A stretch of DNA of 64,000 nt from a bacterium (GCA_024206195.1 JAAGZO010000966.1:124001-188000); one strand, 5' to 3'; numbered from the stretch's first letter, positions 41,781-51,343 are shown. Made by a program: numbers and translations. Notes: generated from the letters alone by a model not told the origin.

Positions 41781-42896
41781 ATGGTACAGCTATTAAGGGA
41801 TGCATTGCTATCGACAGGCCTGTTTATAGAAGGAACAGAAGCATATTCGTGCTCATTTCCGGTTAATACATACTATGGCTTTAACGTTACTAAAACAAAT
41901 CGAGAACCGATTGATCAGATTCATGGCTTTATTGCGGCAGCGCGTATCAAGGAAAGAAATAAGAAAAACGGTCAAAAAGGCATGTTCTTTCCTTTTGTTG
42001 CCGGAGTGTTCGAAGTATTGAATACAACCAACCAGGAACAGATTCGGACTATTGTCGAAACCAATGAAAACAAGGAACAACATAAAAAGAAACTCTTTAA
42101 ACGAATAGCCAGACGTTTTTCTCTTCCTACCCAGGTATTACTCACCAACGATCTTTGGGGTAATCAAATATATTGGGATATATTTGCTGAGATCTTAAAA
42201 AAGTCAGCAGGACAATTCTCGAAGGGCTCATTGACACAGGATACATTAGTCTGGTATCGAGGCAGAGAGGATGAACTTGAAAAAGTCAACAAAATTAAAG
42301 ATATTGCTCCCGACCTTATGGACATTCCTGGGAAATTATTGCGAAAAATCGGGGACTGGCCTGCGGCAATTATATACACCCCTATTGAAGTCTCAGAAGC
42401 AGTTTATATGGTTCGACAGAAAAAAGTCTTGTGCAAAATCGGACACATGGATGAAACGGTATATGACAAATATATCATGCAATATATGGACATTGTTCAT
42501 TTGAGGCAACCAATGGATTTGGGAGCCACACGTTTGAAGCCTGTTGGAGTCACACCTTATATTGATAAAAAAACCAGGGATCAGAAAATAAGAATCTTTT
42601 TTGATGATACGCCACAATCGATACGTGAACGCATGTCACAATGTAAGCTCGAAGAATATACGTTTACATGGAGTCCAAGATTTGGTGAAGTATTAAACCC
42701 TGTATTAGATAAGCTTGTCCTGGCGATTGAATCAGCGCGAATTATGGGACTTACCCCTATTCAAATTTCAAAGATTTCTATAAGTACTGGAATGGAGCTA
42801 ATAAAGGCAATTACCAACAATGACATAACTATTGCTGAATTGGCTGAAACATTCCCAGAAGTAATATTCCGGTATTTAATAGAGCCATTTGCCTAA
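41781..42896 (+). CDS. Unknown bacterial protein, 371 aa
   Basis: Located between tRNA-His and the HisZ/HisS-like gene, 17 bases before the latter. I recognise no domain; notable segments are YSCSFPVNTYYGFNVTKTNR, RRFSLPTQVLLTNDLWGNQI and CKLEEYTFTWSPRFGEVLN. A decayed copy of the last segment lies in the phage part at 58991-59073, so this gene has moved into this phage more than once or was duplicated. A histidine- or tRNA-related role is only suggested by its neighbours. Confidence 0.75.
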   Translation: MVQLLRDALLSTGLFIEGTEAYSCSFPVNTYYGFNVTKTNREPIDQIHGFIAAARIKERNKKNGQKGMFFPFVAGVFEVLNTTNQEQIRTIVETNENKEQHKKKLFKRIARRFSLPTQVLLTNDLWGNQIYWDIFAEILKKSAGQFSKGSLTQDTLVWYRGREDELEKVNKIKDIAPDLMDIPGKLLRKIGDWPAAIIYTPIEVSEAVYMVRQKKVLCKIGHMDETVYDKYIMQYMDIVHLRQPMDLGATRLKPVGVTPYIDKKTRDQKIRIFFDDTPQSIRERMSQCKLEEYTFTWSPRFGEVLNPVLDKLVLAIESARIMGLTPIQISKISISTGMELIKAITNNDITIAELAETFPEVIFRYLIEPFA

Positions 42897-42913
42897 AATT
42901 CTGTTACGACCTT

Positions 42914-44443
42914 ATGCAAAGTATCATTCAAAGACTCCCGGGTTTTTACGATAAACTTCCCCGGGAGGCTTATATAGCCCGTGAAGTTACTGGTCGATTA
43001 ATTAATGTGATGGCTACTTACGGGTATAATCTGGTTGAGGCTCCTGTCGTTGAGAAATTGGAGCTCTACGGAGCAAATCACAGTCCGGATTTTATTCGCC
43101 GAATTATGAACTTGAGCCATCGCAATACCGGCCTATGTCTACGCCCTGAATTTACCACGTCTATCGGCCGTATGTTTATGGAGCATTTTCAAGATGCGCC
43201 GCAGCCTCTCAGAGTCTGTTTTGCCGGCCCCGTATTCCGGAATGAAACACCGTCAAGAAAAAATCGGCGTCAATTTACAGGGTGTGGAGCTGAAATTATC
43301 GGTGTACCTGGTATAGCTGCCGAGGCTGAAATCCTGGTTATGGCCTGCCGCTCGCTGGATGCCTTAGGTGTTACAAACTATCGTTTGCTATTAGGGGATA
43401 TGCGCATTTTAACGGCCTGTTTCGATACGTTTCAGATAGATAATCACATCCGTCTAATACTGCGATCTGAAATAGAAAATCTTCGTAAGCCTAAGAAAGG
43501 CGGTGAGTATGTAAGGACACGATTAAAAGACTTGTTTGAGTATGGTCAGGTTACTACTTCTGATCAAAAGAACAAAAACAATATAGAGGCAAATGATGCT
43601 TTGGAGTATGCTCAGTTGAAAGACTCATTTAAATCCATTCTGGATAAAATGGGATCCGGATTAAGTATGCGGAGAACCAGGGAGGAAATCATCGAACGAT
43701 TGTTGAAAAAATTTCATCGGAAACACGATTTTAGCCGCGTAATGCAGGTGCTCGAGTTGATCGAAGGCCTGTCTGTTCTCTCAGGAACTATCGCTGAGGT
43801 TGCTCAGCGTGCAAAGATAATTTTTACCGAGACAGGGGTTCCTATAGAAACAATTGAACATTTGGAAGAATTAGGGAACATTCTTCAGGGGATGGGAGTT
43901 TCACCTGAACATATTACGCTTGATTTTGGCTTAAGCCGCGGAATTCATTATTATACAGGTCTGTTTTTTGAGTTACACCACTTGACCTCTACAACAAAAC
44001 TAAAACTATGTGGAGGAGGATGTCATGAACAATTGCCCGATACCCTGGGTACCCGAAGACAAGTACCGGCAATAGGATTTTGTTTTGGCATAGAACGGCT
44101 TGTAGACGTTTTATCTGAGACGGAGGTGACACTGGTTGAAGCACTTTATGTAAAATTTCTGGTGATTCCTGTGGAATATGATGATTTGGTATATGCTATG
44201 AAAGTAGCTGATTATGTTCGTAAGACATCAAATCTCTCGGTAGAAGTCGATCTTAAATATAAGCGCACCCTTCCAATGCGGCTGTCTCGCGCCAGTAAAC
44301 GCCAAATCCCTTTTGTCATTATTGTTGGTTCAGAAGAACGTATGCATGGGACTGTGACGATGCGAAATATGAATAAAGTCGAGCAGATACGCCTCTCCTG
44401 GGAACAATTGGAAAGTTTCATTTCGAAAAACGTAGAAGCATGA
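42914..44443 (+). CDS. HisZ/HisS-like protein (class II synthetase fold)
   Basis: A 509-residue histidyl-tRNA synthetase homologue: motif 1 region LPGFYDKLPREAY, motif 2 LRPEFTTSIGRM and FRNETPSRKNRRQF, histidine motif LSRGIHYYTGLFFEL, motif 3 GFCFGIERL, and a C-terminal anticodon-binding-like domain ending MHGTVTMRN. The histidine motif has H where HisRS normally has D (R-G-x-D-YYTG), and the gene overlaps hisG by ATGA. This favours the HisZ regulatory subunit, although HisZ usually lacks the anticodon domain. A real HisRS remains possible. Confidence 0.75.
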   Translation: MQSIIQRLPGFYDKLPREAYIAREVTGRLINVMATYGYNLVEAPVVEKLELYGANHSPDFIRRIMNLSHRNTGLCLRPEFTTSIGRMFMEHFQDAPQPLRVCFAGPVFRNETPSRKNRRQFTGCGAEIIGVPGIAAEAEILVMACRSLDALGVTNYRLLLGDMRILTACFDTFQIDNHIRLILRSEIENLRKPKKGGEYVRTRLKDLFEYGQVTTSDQKNKNNIEANDALEYAQLKDSFKSILDKMGSGLSMRRTREEIIERLLKKFHRKHDFSRVMQVLELIEGLSVLSGTIAEVAQRAKIIFTETGVPIETIEHLEELGNILQGMGVSPEHITLDFGLSRGIHYYTGLFFELHHLTSTTKLKLCGGGCHEQLPDTLGTRRQVPAIGFCFGIERLVDVLSETEVTLVEALYVKFLVIPVEYDDLVYAMKVADYVRKTSNLSVEVDLKYKRTLPMRLSRASKRQIPFVIIVGSEERMHGTVTMRNMNKVEQIRLSWEQLESFISKNVEA

Positions 44444-45395
44444 CAGATAAAAAGCAAATTGTCGTAGGATTACCAAGCAAAGGCAGATTAGCTGAAGAAG
44501 CTTTGGAATTCCTGAAAGATTGTGGGTTGAACGTTGCGCGGGCTAATACGCGGCAGTACATCGCGCGGTTACCTGCCCTGCCGTCCGTTGTGGTGTTATT
44601 TCAAAGGGCAGGTGATATTGTCTGGAATGTGGCCAATGGCAGCGCAATGCTGGGGATTACCGGGTTCGATTTGGTTTCGGAATTGTCGCCAGAGCAAGAT
44701 GGGGATATTATTGTCCTCAAACAGGACATCGGTTTTGGAAATTGTAAGTTAGTCCTGGCCATACCGGAGAGTTGGGTTGATGTCGAGACAGTGGACGATC
44801 TACGGGATATTTCGTTGAGTTTCCGGGAACAAAAACGGGGAGATTTAAGAATTGCTACCAAATATCAAAACCTTGTTCGTGAATATCTTTACGATCACGA
44901 TATTGTACATTTCAGTCTGGTAAAATTTGAAGGGGCAATTGAGGCAACACCCAATTTAGGGATAGTAGATATAGTAGCCGATCTTACAGAGACCGGAACC
45001 ACCCTATCTGAGAATCATTTAAAACAAATTCAAGGGGGAACGATATTATCCTCACAAGCATGTGTAATTGCGAATCGCCAGATGTTGATCCATAACCCCA
45101 CCGCTTTAGAGACGGCTCGAACTCTCCTTGAATTTATTGACGCAACCTTAAACGCACGCGCATATTACTCTGTTACCGCCAATATCAAAGATCATAATGC
45201 CGCTGAAATAGCCCAACTCCTATCAACAGAATCGACTGCAGCGGGACTTCTTGGGCCAATGATTGCTCCCGTGTATGTTACTGCCCGGGGCTATGAGAAG
45301 AATACCACCTGGCATGGGGTAAAAATTATTGTAGAAAAAAGTAACCTCTACAAAGTGATCTCTCATCTCAGGAGTATGGGGGGCACACGGTGTTT
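44440..45395 (+). CDS. hisG: ATP phosphoribosyltransferase (long form), C-terminus cut by the block border
   Basis: First enzyme of histidine synthesis. VGLPSKGRLAEEALEFLKDCGL, then GITGFDL, RIATKYQNLVREYL and the PRPP-type loop GIVDIVADLTETGTTL identify HisG. A C-terminal regulatory domain (TWHGVKIIVEKSNLYKVISH) makes it the long form, which normally does not need HisZ. The frame crosses the block border at 45395 and stops at TGA 45412 in phage sequence, so the natural last residues are missing. Confidence 0.92.
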
Positions 45396-45916
45396 ACCTC
45401 CGTTCTTTTCCTGATCAAGACTTGTCTTTTAGGTATCCTAATGAAATACTTTATAAGCATTATGAAAATGTAGAAGAGTTGGTCAAAGCTGTTTTGAATC
45501 TTGATAGTGATTTTTCATTATATTGTTTTAAGAATTCAAGAAGTCTTTTTGTCTTTCTTTCTGATTATTTAACGGGTAGTTCTATAAGTTCATTCTGTAA
45601 GATCTCCTTAGTAGACTTAGATACTATTTCTTGTGATAAGATAAATTGTAGTACTCATTCTATTTATGCCTATAAGGATATGATAGAAGGAGGAGTTGTT
45701 GTTTATGAACTACATCGTAGCGGTATTAGTAGCAGCTTTGTTTTTAGAAGATTTCCTGCTATCGGATCTGAGGTGATTATGTCGCCCTTTTCTTGGGAGG
45801 GCAGTACTTATACTTCAATCGAGAATGCTTTAAGGTTGGGTTATAATGTTCAAGCTTTCTCAGACAATTTCGAGCATAAAAAGTTTTTGAAGTCTATGTT
45901 AGATAAAGGGTGTTAA
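45396..45916 (+). pseudogene. 3' part of the phage gene split by the insertion
   Basis: In frame with 38001-38154 across the excised block. It codes YLRSFPDQDLSFRYPNEILY, then the family helix and CFKNSRSLFVFL, and a second domain repeat (SYTSIENALRL-type helix, GYNVQAFSDNFEHKKFL). A TTG at 45422 might let this half be made alone, but there is no good ribosome binding site. Confidence 0.85.
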
Positions 45917-45935
45917 TCCCTATTTTCAAGAGAGG

Positions 45936-45991
45936 AAGTAGTAGGTGTAGTTGCTTTAAGAGACGAAGGTTAATTACTTTACCTACTACTT
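45936..45991 (+). terminator. Hairpin before leuS (terminator or attenuator)
   Basis: AAGTAGTAGGT (45936-45946) pairs with ACCTACTACTT (45981-45991), followed by TATTTTT, eight bases before the leuS ATG. No ribosome binding site is visible outside the hairpin arm, so it could end upstream transcription or control leuS. No T-box sequence was recognised. Confidence 0.5.
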
Positions 45992-45998
45992 TATTTTT

Positions 45999-48527
45999 AT
46001 GGATAAGAACTACGATTTTGATGCAGTAGAGAAAAAGTGGCAGAGAATTTGGGAAGAAAGGGATTTTTATAAGACTAAAGTAGATTCTAATAAGGATAAA
46101 TCGTATGTTCTTGAGATGTTTCCTTACCCTTCTGGGAAATTACATATGGGAAATATGCGTTGTTACATCGTAGGAGATGCTATAGCTCGATATTATATGA
46201 TGTCTGGTAAGAACGTTATTCATCCCATGGGTTGGGATGCATTCGGTCTTCCAGCTGAAAATGCAGCTGTAGCTTCAGGCACTTCTCCTGCAGACTGGAC
46301 TCAAAATAATATTGCTTATATGCGGGATCAAATGAAACGTCTTGGCTTTAGCTATGATTGGGATCTTGAGGTTTCAACCTGTGATGAGTCTTATTATAAG
46401 TGGGGACAGTGGCTTTTCCTTCAAATGTATGAAGCTGGATTGGCTTATAGGAAGGAATCTTTGGTGAATTGGTGTAGCAGCTGTAATACATCTCTTGCTA
46501 ATGAGCAAGTTGTTTCTGGTAAGTGTTGGCGGTGTAACGAATCAGTTACAAAGAGGGAATTAGAACAGTGGCATCTTAAGATTACTGACTATGCTGAGGA
46601 GCTTTTGAAGTGTTGTGATGAACTTAACGGGTGGCCAGAAAGAGTAGTCACGATGCAGAGAGAGTGGATAGGTAGAAGTGAAGGAGTTTCTATTAATTTT
46701 TCTATCCAAGGTGCTACGGAGAAAGTTATAGAAGTTTTTACTACGCGTCCGGAGACAATATTCGGTGTTACGTATCTTTCTCTTGCTCCTGAACATCCTA
46801 TGTCTGCAGAATTAGCTGTTGGTACTGATCATGAGGAAGAAGTAAAATCTTTTATTGATTCTACTATTTTACAGAGTAGGGCAGAGCGTAGCAGTTCAAG
46901 TTTAAATGGTGTATTTACTGGTAGATATGCCGTTAATCCTTTGGACAAAAAGGTAATTCCAATATGGATAGCTAATTTTGTTCTTTCAGATTACGGTACA
47001 GGTGCTGTAATGTCGGTTCCTGCCCATGACCAAAGGGATTTTGATTTCGCTGAGAAATTTTCTTTATCTGTAAGAGTTGTTCTAGATCCGATAGGAGATG
47101 ATCTTGGATGGTACTATAATCATAAAGTAGAATGGAAACCTTATACGGGTGATTGTGAGTGTATTCTTGTAAACTCAGACAAGTTTAGCGGCTTACGGGA
47201 TAAGACAGCTGCAACTGAAATAGTTCATTGTCTTGAGAAAGCCGGAGTTGGTAAGAAGACTGTAAATTATAAACTTAAGGATTGGTGTATTTCTAGGCAG
47301 AGATATTGGGGAACTCCGATACCTGTTTTATATTGTGATAAGTGTGGACTAGTTCCAGTTTCTGAGAAAGACTTACCTGTTAACCTTGTAGATCTGGATT
47401 TGCTTGATTGGAAAGCTGGGGAGCTACTATCAAGTACAGATGTATTTACTTACCTTGACTGTCCAATTTGTGGAGATTCTGCTAAGTTAGAAACTGATAC
47501 TATGGATACGTTTGTAGATTCTTCCTGGTATTTTATGCGGTATTTATCTCCTAATTATTCTTTATCAGCTATTGATAGTTTAAAGGCTAGCTATTGGATG
47601 CCGGTTGATTACTACATCGGGGGAATTGAACATGCAGTTTTACATCTTTTGTATGCAAGGTTTATTACTAAGGTCATACGTGATCTTGGCCTTATCAAGA
47701 AAAAAATAGATGAGCCTTTTGTTAACCTTGTTGCACAGGGTATGGTTACGAAGGATGGGAAGAAGATGTCAAAGTCTTTTGGCAATGTTGTAGATCCCGA
47801 TGATCAGGTAAAAAAGTATGGAGCTGATGCGACTCGTTTATCTATGTTATCTTCTGCCCCTACTGAAAAGGATCTTGAGTGGATTGACAAATCTCCTATA
47901 GGGAGTCACCGTTTCTTATGTTCGTTATGGGAACTTGTTTATAAGGATCGTGGGCCAATTAGTATAATGGATATAGGTGGTTTGTCAGGTTATGATGTTA
48001 AAGGGAAAGCTTTAAAACTGCGTAGATTAACACACTCTACTATAAGACAGGTTAATGAGGAGTTTAATGGAAGACTACACTTTAATGTGTGTATATCAAA
48101 AATAATGTCTCTTGTTGCTACGGCTCGGTCTTTTACTTTTCCATCGGATTTTAGTGCAGAAAGGTTTATTGGTTTGCGAGTTTTAAAGGAGGCTATAGAA
48201 GCTGCGTTGAAGCTGCTTCATCCGTTTGTTCCTCATATAACTGAGGAGCTTTGGAGCTTGATAGGACATGTTTCAAGATTAAAAGATATAAAGGCTGTAT
48301 ATGATCCTAACTTAGTTAAGTTGGATGATTCTACTATTATTGTTCAGATAGATGGCAAATTGAGGAGTAGGGTTTCTTTACCTGTTGGTTCTACATTAGA
48401 TTCCGTAATAGCAGCAGCTAAGACTGATGCAAAAGTTCAAAAATATATAGGATCTGGTGAGAATATAGTTAGAACTATTTTTATTCCAGATAGGCTTATT
48501 AATTTTGTAACGGAGGTAAAAGAGTGA
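45999..48527 (+). CDS. leuS: Leucyl-tRNA synthetase
   Basis: An 842-residue class I synthetase. EMFPYPSGKLHMGNMRCY includes the HIGH variant HMGN (residue 49 on), MGWDAFGLPAENAA is diagnostic of LeuRS, TTRPETIFGVTY belongs to the editing domain, DTFVDSSWYFMRYL follows, and KKMSKSFGNVVDP holds KMSKS (about residue 589). Length matches bacterial LeuRS. tRNA-Leu is at 28087, and a split one at 31337. Confidence 0.96.
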   Translation: MDKNYDFDAVEKKWQRIWEERDFYKTKVDSNKDKSYVLEMFPYPSGKLHMGNMRCYIVGDAIARYYMMSGKNVIHPMGWDAFGLPAENAAVASGTSPADWTQNNIAYMRDQMKRLGFSYDWDLEVSTCDESYYKWGQWLFLQMYEAGLAYRKESLVNWCSSCNTSLANEQVVSGKCWRCNESVTKRELEQWHLKITDYAEELLKCCDELNGWPERVVTMQREWIGRSEGVSINFSIQGATEKVIEVFTTRPETIFGVTYLSLAPEHPMSAELAVGTDHEEEVKSFIDSTILQSRAERSSSSLNGVFTGRYAVNPLDKKVIPIWIANFVLSDYGTGAVMSVPAHDQRDFDFAEKFSLSVRVVLDPIGDDLGWYYNHKVEWKPYTGDCECILVNSDKFSGLRDKTAATEIVHCLEKAGVGKKTVNYKLKDWCISRQRYWGTPIPVLYCDKCGLVPVSEKDLPVNLVDLDLLDWKAGELLSSTDVFTYLDCPICGDSAKLETDTMDTFVDSSWYFMRYLSPNYSLSAIDSLKASYWMPVDYYIGGIEHAVLHLLYARFITKVIRDLGLIKKKIDEPFVNLVAQGMVTKDGKKMSKSFGNVVDPDDQVKKYGADATRLSMLSSAPTEKDLEWIDKSPIGSHRFLCSLWELVYKDRGPISIMDIGGLSGYDVKGKALKLRRLTHSTIRQVNEEFNGRLHFNVCISKIMSLVATARSFTFPSDFSAERFIGLRVLKEAIEAALKLLHPFVPHITEELWSLIGHVSRLKDIKAVYDPNLVKLDDSTIIVQIDGKLRSRVSLPVGSTLDSVIAAAKTDAKVQKYIGSGENIVRTIFIPDRLINFVTEVKE

Positions 48528-48778
48528 GTTGTAGTTGTACTTGCTGTCAATATCTTAGTAGTTCAGAATTGCATTTGAAGTCCTCAGTTAGCGAGAAAAA
48601 GGGTCTTGAAGAGTTATTCAGTTCTTTTTGTTTAGGGTTGTCCGCTCAAAGAAGAAGTCCATGTGTTATATCAGCAGAGGTTATGGGGGATCCCCCTCTT
48701 CACGATTGTAGTGAGTATGTTAAACCCTTTTGTGAAGAGGTAAGGGAAGATTTTTCTTTAGATAAGGAGAATGAATAA
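48524..48778 (+). CDS. Unknown Cys-rich-start protein, 84 aa
   Basis: Overlaps the leuS stop (GTGAG). Begins SCSCTCCQYLSSSE, then an acidic C-terminus. Coupled to leuS by overlap. Function unknown. Confidence 0.6.
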   Translation: MSCSCTCCQYLSSSELHLKSSVSEKKGLEELFSSFCLGLSAQRRSPCVISAEVMGDPPLHDCSEYVKPFCEEVREDFSLDKENE

Positions 48779-48780
48779 AG

Positions 48781-49038
48781 ATGGAAATAGGACTAAAGGA
48801 GTTTAGGCGTGAAATGCTTCATAATATTTTACTTGGCGCTCTTATTGGTTCTGAAGTTATTAATGGTCTTCAGTTAGTATTAGAGTGTTTGCTTTACTGT
48901 GGGTATGATAAGACAGAGGTTCTTAATGAACTTGCAGCTTTGTCTAATAGTACAGGTAAGTATCCTGGTCTAAAAAAGTCTACACTTGATTTTGCTATAA
49001 AAGTTGTAGAGTCTTTTAATTATTTAATAGGAAAATGA
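48781..49038 (+). CDS. Unknown protein, 85 aa, paralogue pair member 1
   Basis: EVINGLQLVLECLLYCGYDKTEVLNELAAL corresponds to YGFDTLKLVCETFLAVGVDRGEIIAELSSF in the next gene. Helical. ATGA overlap with its paralogue. Confidence 0.7.
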   Translation: MEIGLKEFRREMLHNILLGALIGSEVINGLQLVLECLLYCGYDKTEVLNELAALSNSTGKYPGLKKSTLDFAIKVVESFNYLIGK

Positions 49039-49259
49039 GTCTTGAGTCGTGTGAAGTACTTGAAGAAGCGGTAGTTTATGGTTTTGATACATTGAAATTG
49101 GTTTGTGAAACTTTTCTTGCAGTAGGTGTTGACAGGGGAGAAATTATTGCAGAACTTAGTAGTTTTAGAAATTCAGTTTCAAATGACAAGGAAGAAACTA
49201 TTTTAGATGTGTTGGATTGTCTTTCTGGTTGGTGTAGTCCTCATTCGAAAATACTATGA
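49035..49259 (+). CDS. Unknown protein, 74 aa, paralogue pair member 2
   Basis: Tandem paralogue of 48781-49038, coupled by ATGA overlaps on both sides. Helical, function unknown. Confidence 0.7.
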   Translation: MSLESCEVLEEAVVYGFDTLKLVCETFLAVGVDRGEIIAELSSFRNSVSNDKEETILDVLDCLSGWCSPHSKIL

Positions 49260-49525
49260 AAACTTTAGAAGAAATGGAGCTTTACTGTAAATGTAAAGGT
49301 ATTGTGCCTGCTGAAGGTAAGAGTGCTTGTATAAGCGAAGTAGTAGACATTCTATTGACTTATTTAGAGAGGTACGGTGATCTTCAAGTTTATACTGTGG
49401 GAAACGAGTGGTGCTCAATTATGAATGTAGATGAGGGATCTTTTACTATTGAAGAAGAGACTATAGAACTACCTGGACTTTATTGGGGTGCTTGTCATTA
49501 TCCGCGTAGGTTGCAAATAAATTAG
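49256..49525 (+). CDS. Unknown protein, 89 aa
   Basis: MKTLEEMELYCKCKGIVPAE start, acidic middle, ends GLYWGACHYPRRLQIN. Coupled by ATGA overlap to the pair upstream. Confidence 0.65.
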   Translation: MKTLEEMELYCKCKGIVPAEGKSACISEVVDILLTYLERYGDLQVYTVGNEWCSIMNVDEGSFTIEEETIELPGLYWGACHYPRRLQIN

Positions 49526-49534
49526 GAGGACTAA

Positions 49535-50215
49535 ATGCTTGAAGAATATAGAGTTATGGGTGAGCTCGCTAGTAGTTTACACACTTTAGCGCTTAGTTAT
49601 TGTCATCGTAGCGATTTAGAAGAGCGTGAACTTTTGTTAAACTGTTTTATTTCGCGTTATTGGAGTGATACTCTTCAATTTCTTGATGTAGCTTCTGTTG
49701 TGCGTAAACTTAAAGAGAGATCTTATGACTGTTATAATCCTTATATTGTGAATCCTGCTGAGGATGAATACGATAATCCGGAATGTTTTGTTTATCTATC
49801 TGATTATGATGATAAACAGATACTTCTTGTTAGTTGTTGTGATGATATTTTAATTCATTATAACTATATAGAGGAAGATGGAACTCTTCATTCATTTCTT
49901 TATCCTGCTGGTTTAGATAATATAACTAGCAAAAATGTTAATGAGTTAGGATCAAGATATCCTTATATTAAGAACTATATTGGAGCTATATTTGATAGCG
50001 AATTAGTTGTTATTGATATGCATGGAGTTCTAAATAGTGAAAATAAGCCTTATCATTGGCTTTACCATCCAAAATATCAATTGAGTAGGCCTGGAGAACC
50101 TTGGTTTGTAGGTTATCCTGATTCTTTTAGTTTTAATTCTTATCTTTTTTTTCTTACTGTTATTCAGGAGATAAACGGTACTTTACCGTATAAAGAATTT
50201 GATTCTACTCTTTAG
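49535..50215 (+). CDS. Unknown protein, 226 aa
   Basis: ATG after TTAGGAGGACTAA. Tyrosine- and aspartate-rich (YDNPECFVYLSDYDDKQILL), with LVVIDMHGVLNSENKPYHWL. No motif recognised. Followed by a 130-base gap with no gene. Confidence 0.65.
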   Translation: MLEEYRVMGELASSLHTLALSYCHRSDLEERELLLNCFISRYWSDTLQFLDVASVVRKLKERSYDCYNPYIVNPAEDEYDNPECFVYLSDYDDKQILLVSCCDDILIHYNYIEEDGTLHSFLYPAGLDNITSKNVNELGSRYPYIKNYIGAIFDSELVVIDMHGVLNSENKPYHWLYHPKYQLSRPGEPWFVGYPDSFSFNSYLFFLTVIQEINGTLPYKEFDSTL

Positions 50216-50348
50216 ATAATATTGCCTTAGTTCTCGAGGAAGATTAGGGAGTTGTTTGACTATAGGAATCCTTGCTTTTTTTAGTGCACTTTGAAAGTGA
50301 GGTACTTGATTAATTCTGTTTATAGCTAAAACTTCATGGGAGAGCGAT

Positions 50349-51170
50349 TTGCGAATTGCTAGTGTAGGGGGAAAGCTGATAAGATCAGGTCAGTTTACCT
50401 GTGTAGAGAACTTTGGCAATTTTTTTATTATGTATATTGAATATCTTGATCGTAGTACAAAGCTTAGCTATTTTTATCATTATGAGGATTTTGTGCAGAG
50501 TTGTAGAGCTCTTCTTGATGAAAATTGTAGTGTTGAAGGAAGAGTAAATAGACTTTTAGCAACTAATGATGCGATTACTCCATTTCCTGTAGACGCTTTT
50601 TCTGTGTGTAATACTGAAGAGGGTTGTGTAGAAGCTAGATACTTCTGGGAAGGTCCTGGGTTCTATGCTTTGCACAGTCGTCTCGATTATGATCTCTGGA
50701 GCGTTGTAGTTGTTGTAGTTCCATTTGATGAAGATTTGCTTTCTTATGAGCTTTCTAGTTGTCTTTCTTATCTTGCTCTTTTTAAAGAGGCTCTATCCTT
50801 TTATGAATATGAAGGGAGTGAAGGGGATTATAGTTGTGTAAAAATATATGGACTTTCTACTAACATAATGGGTTTTCTTGCTAATTTTAATAGGTATGAT
50901 TCTTATGTTAGTTATTATAGGGATATATTAAAACATAAGATACTTGTTGGTTCGAGAGCCTTTGAGGATCAGAAGAAGGATAGAGTTATTGGTTGGATGA
51001 GTGGTAACAGAAGTGATTGGTATTGGATGTCAGTTACGTATGAAAGTTTACGTGGTTGTTTTTGTATTAAGTCTGAGGTTGCTAATCCTGCTAGTATTAA
51101 GCATGATTTGAATACTCTTACAGCTCGAGCATCTGAGATCGAGATTGCTTTAGATTTTTTAGGGAAGTAG
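50349..51170 (+). CDS. Unknown protein, 273 aa
   Basis: TTG start after ATGGGAGAGCGAT (MRIASVGGKLIRSGQF). Two alpha/beta halves; the middle (WSVVVVVVPFDED...CLSYLALFKEALSFYEYEGS) may relate to the expanded family. Function unknown. Confidence 0.6.
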   Translation: MRIASVGGKLIRSGQFTCVENFGNFFIMYIEYLDRSTKLSYFYHYEDFVQSCRALLDENCSVEGRVNRLLATNDAITPFPVDAFSVCNTEEGCVEARYFWEGPGFYALHSRLDYDLWSVVVVVVPFDEDLLSYELSSCLSYLALFKEALSFYEYEGSEGDYSCVKIYGLSTNIMGFLANFNRYDSYVSYYRDILKHKILVGSRAFEDQKKDRVIGWMSGNRSDWYWMSVTYESLRGCFCIKSEVANPASIKHDLNTLTARASEIEIALDFLGK

Positions 51171-51238
51171 TGGGAAACTTATCTTTGGTGAGTCTAGCTG
51201 CTTTGTAATTAGACTTACTATTGCTTAATTTTTATGAA

Positions 51239-51336
51239 TCGGGCGTAGCTCAATTGGTTAGAGCACTTGGTTTTGTCTCATTTGACGCCCTTTGAAGGTA
51301 ATCAAGTTGTTGTGTGTTCAAGTCGCGCCGCCCGTT
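51239..51336 (+). tRNA. tRNA-Gln-like gene with a 26-nt insertion in the anticodon loop
   Basis: Acceptor (T)CGGGCG/CGCCCG(T) with an unpaired T1-T72, D arm GCTC...GAGC, perfect anticodon stem ACTTG/CAAGT, and T arm GTGTG-TTCAAGT-CGCGC. Between the anticodon-stem strands lie 33 bases (51270-51302) in place of 7. The 5' part GTTTTG would give TTG (Gln) after removal of 26 bases; a weak 1-72 pair fits tRNA-Gln. Too short for a group I intron. Confidence 0.6.
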
Positions 51337-51343
51337 TTTTATT

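Larger units (their letters stand above)
38155..45395. other. Foreign 7241-bp block of bacterial chromosomal DNA inside a phage gene
   Basis: Sequence between the two copies of CGGTGTTT (38147-38154 and 45388-45395) is clearly richer in G+C, uses different codons and holds ordinary bacterial genes on both strands. The outermost genes (M48 protease, hisG) are both cut at the borders. No transposase or integrase is present. It is either a real capture of host DNA or an assembly chimera; see findings. Confidence 0.8.
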
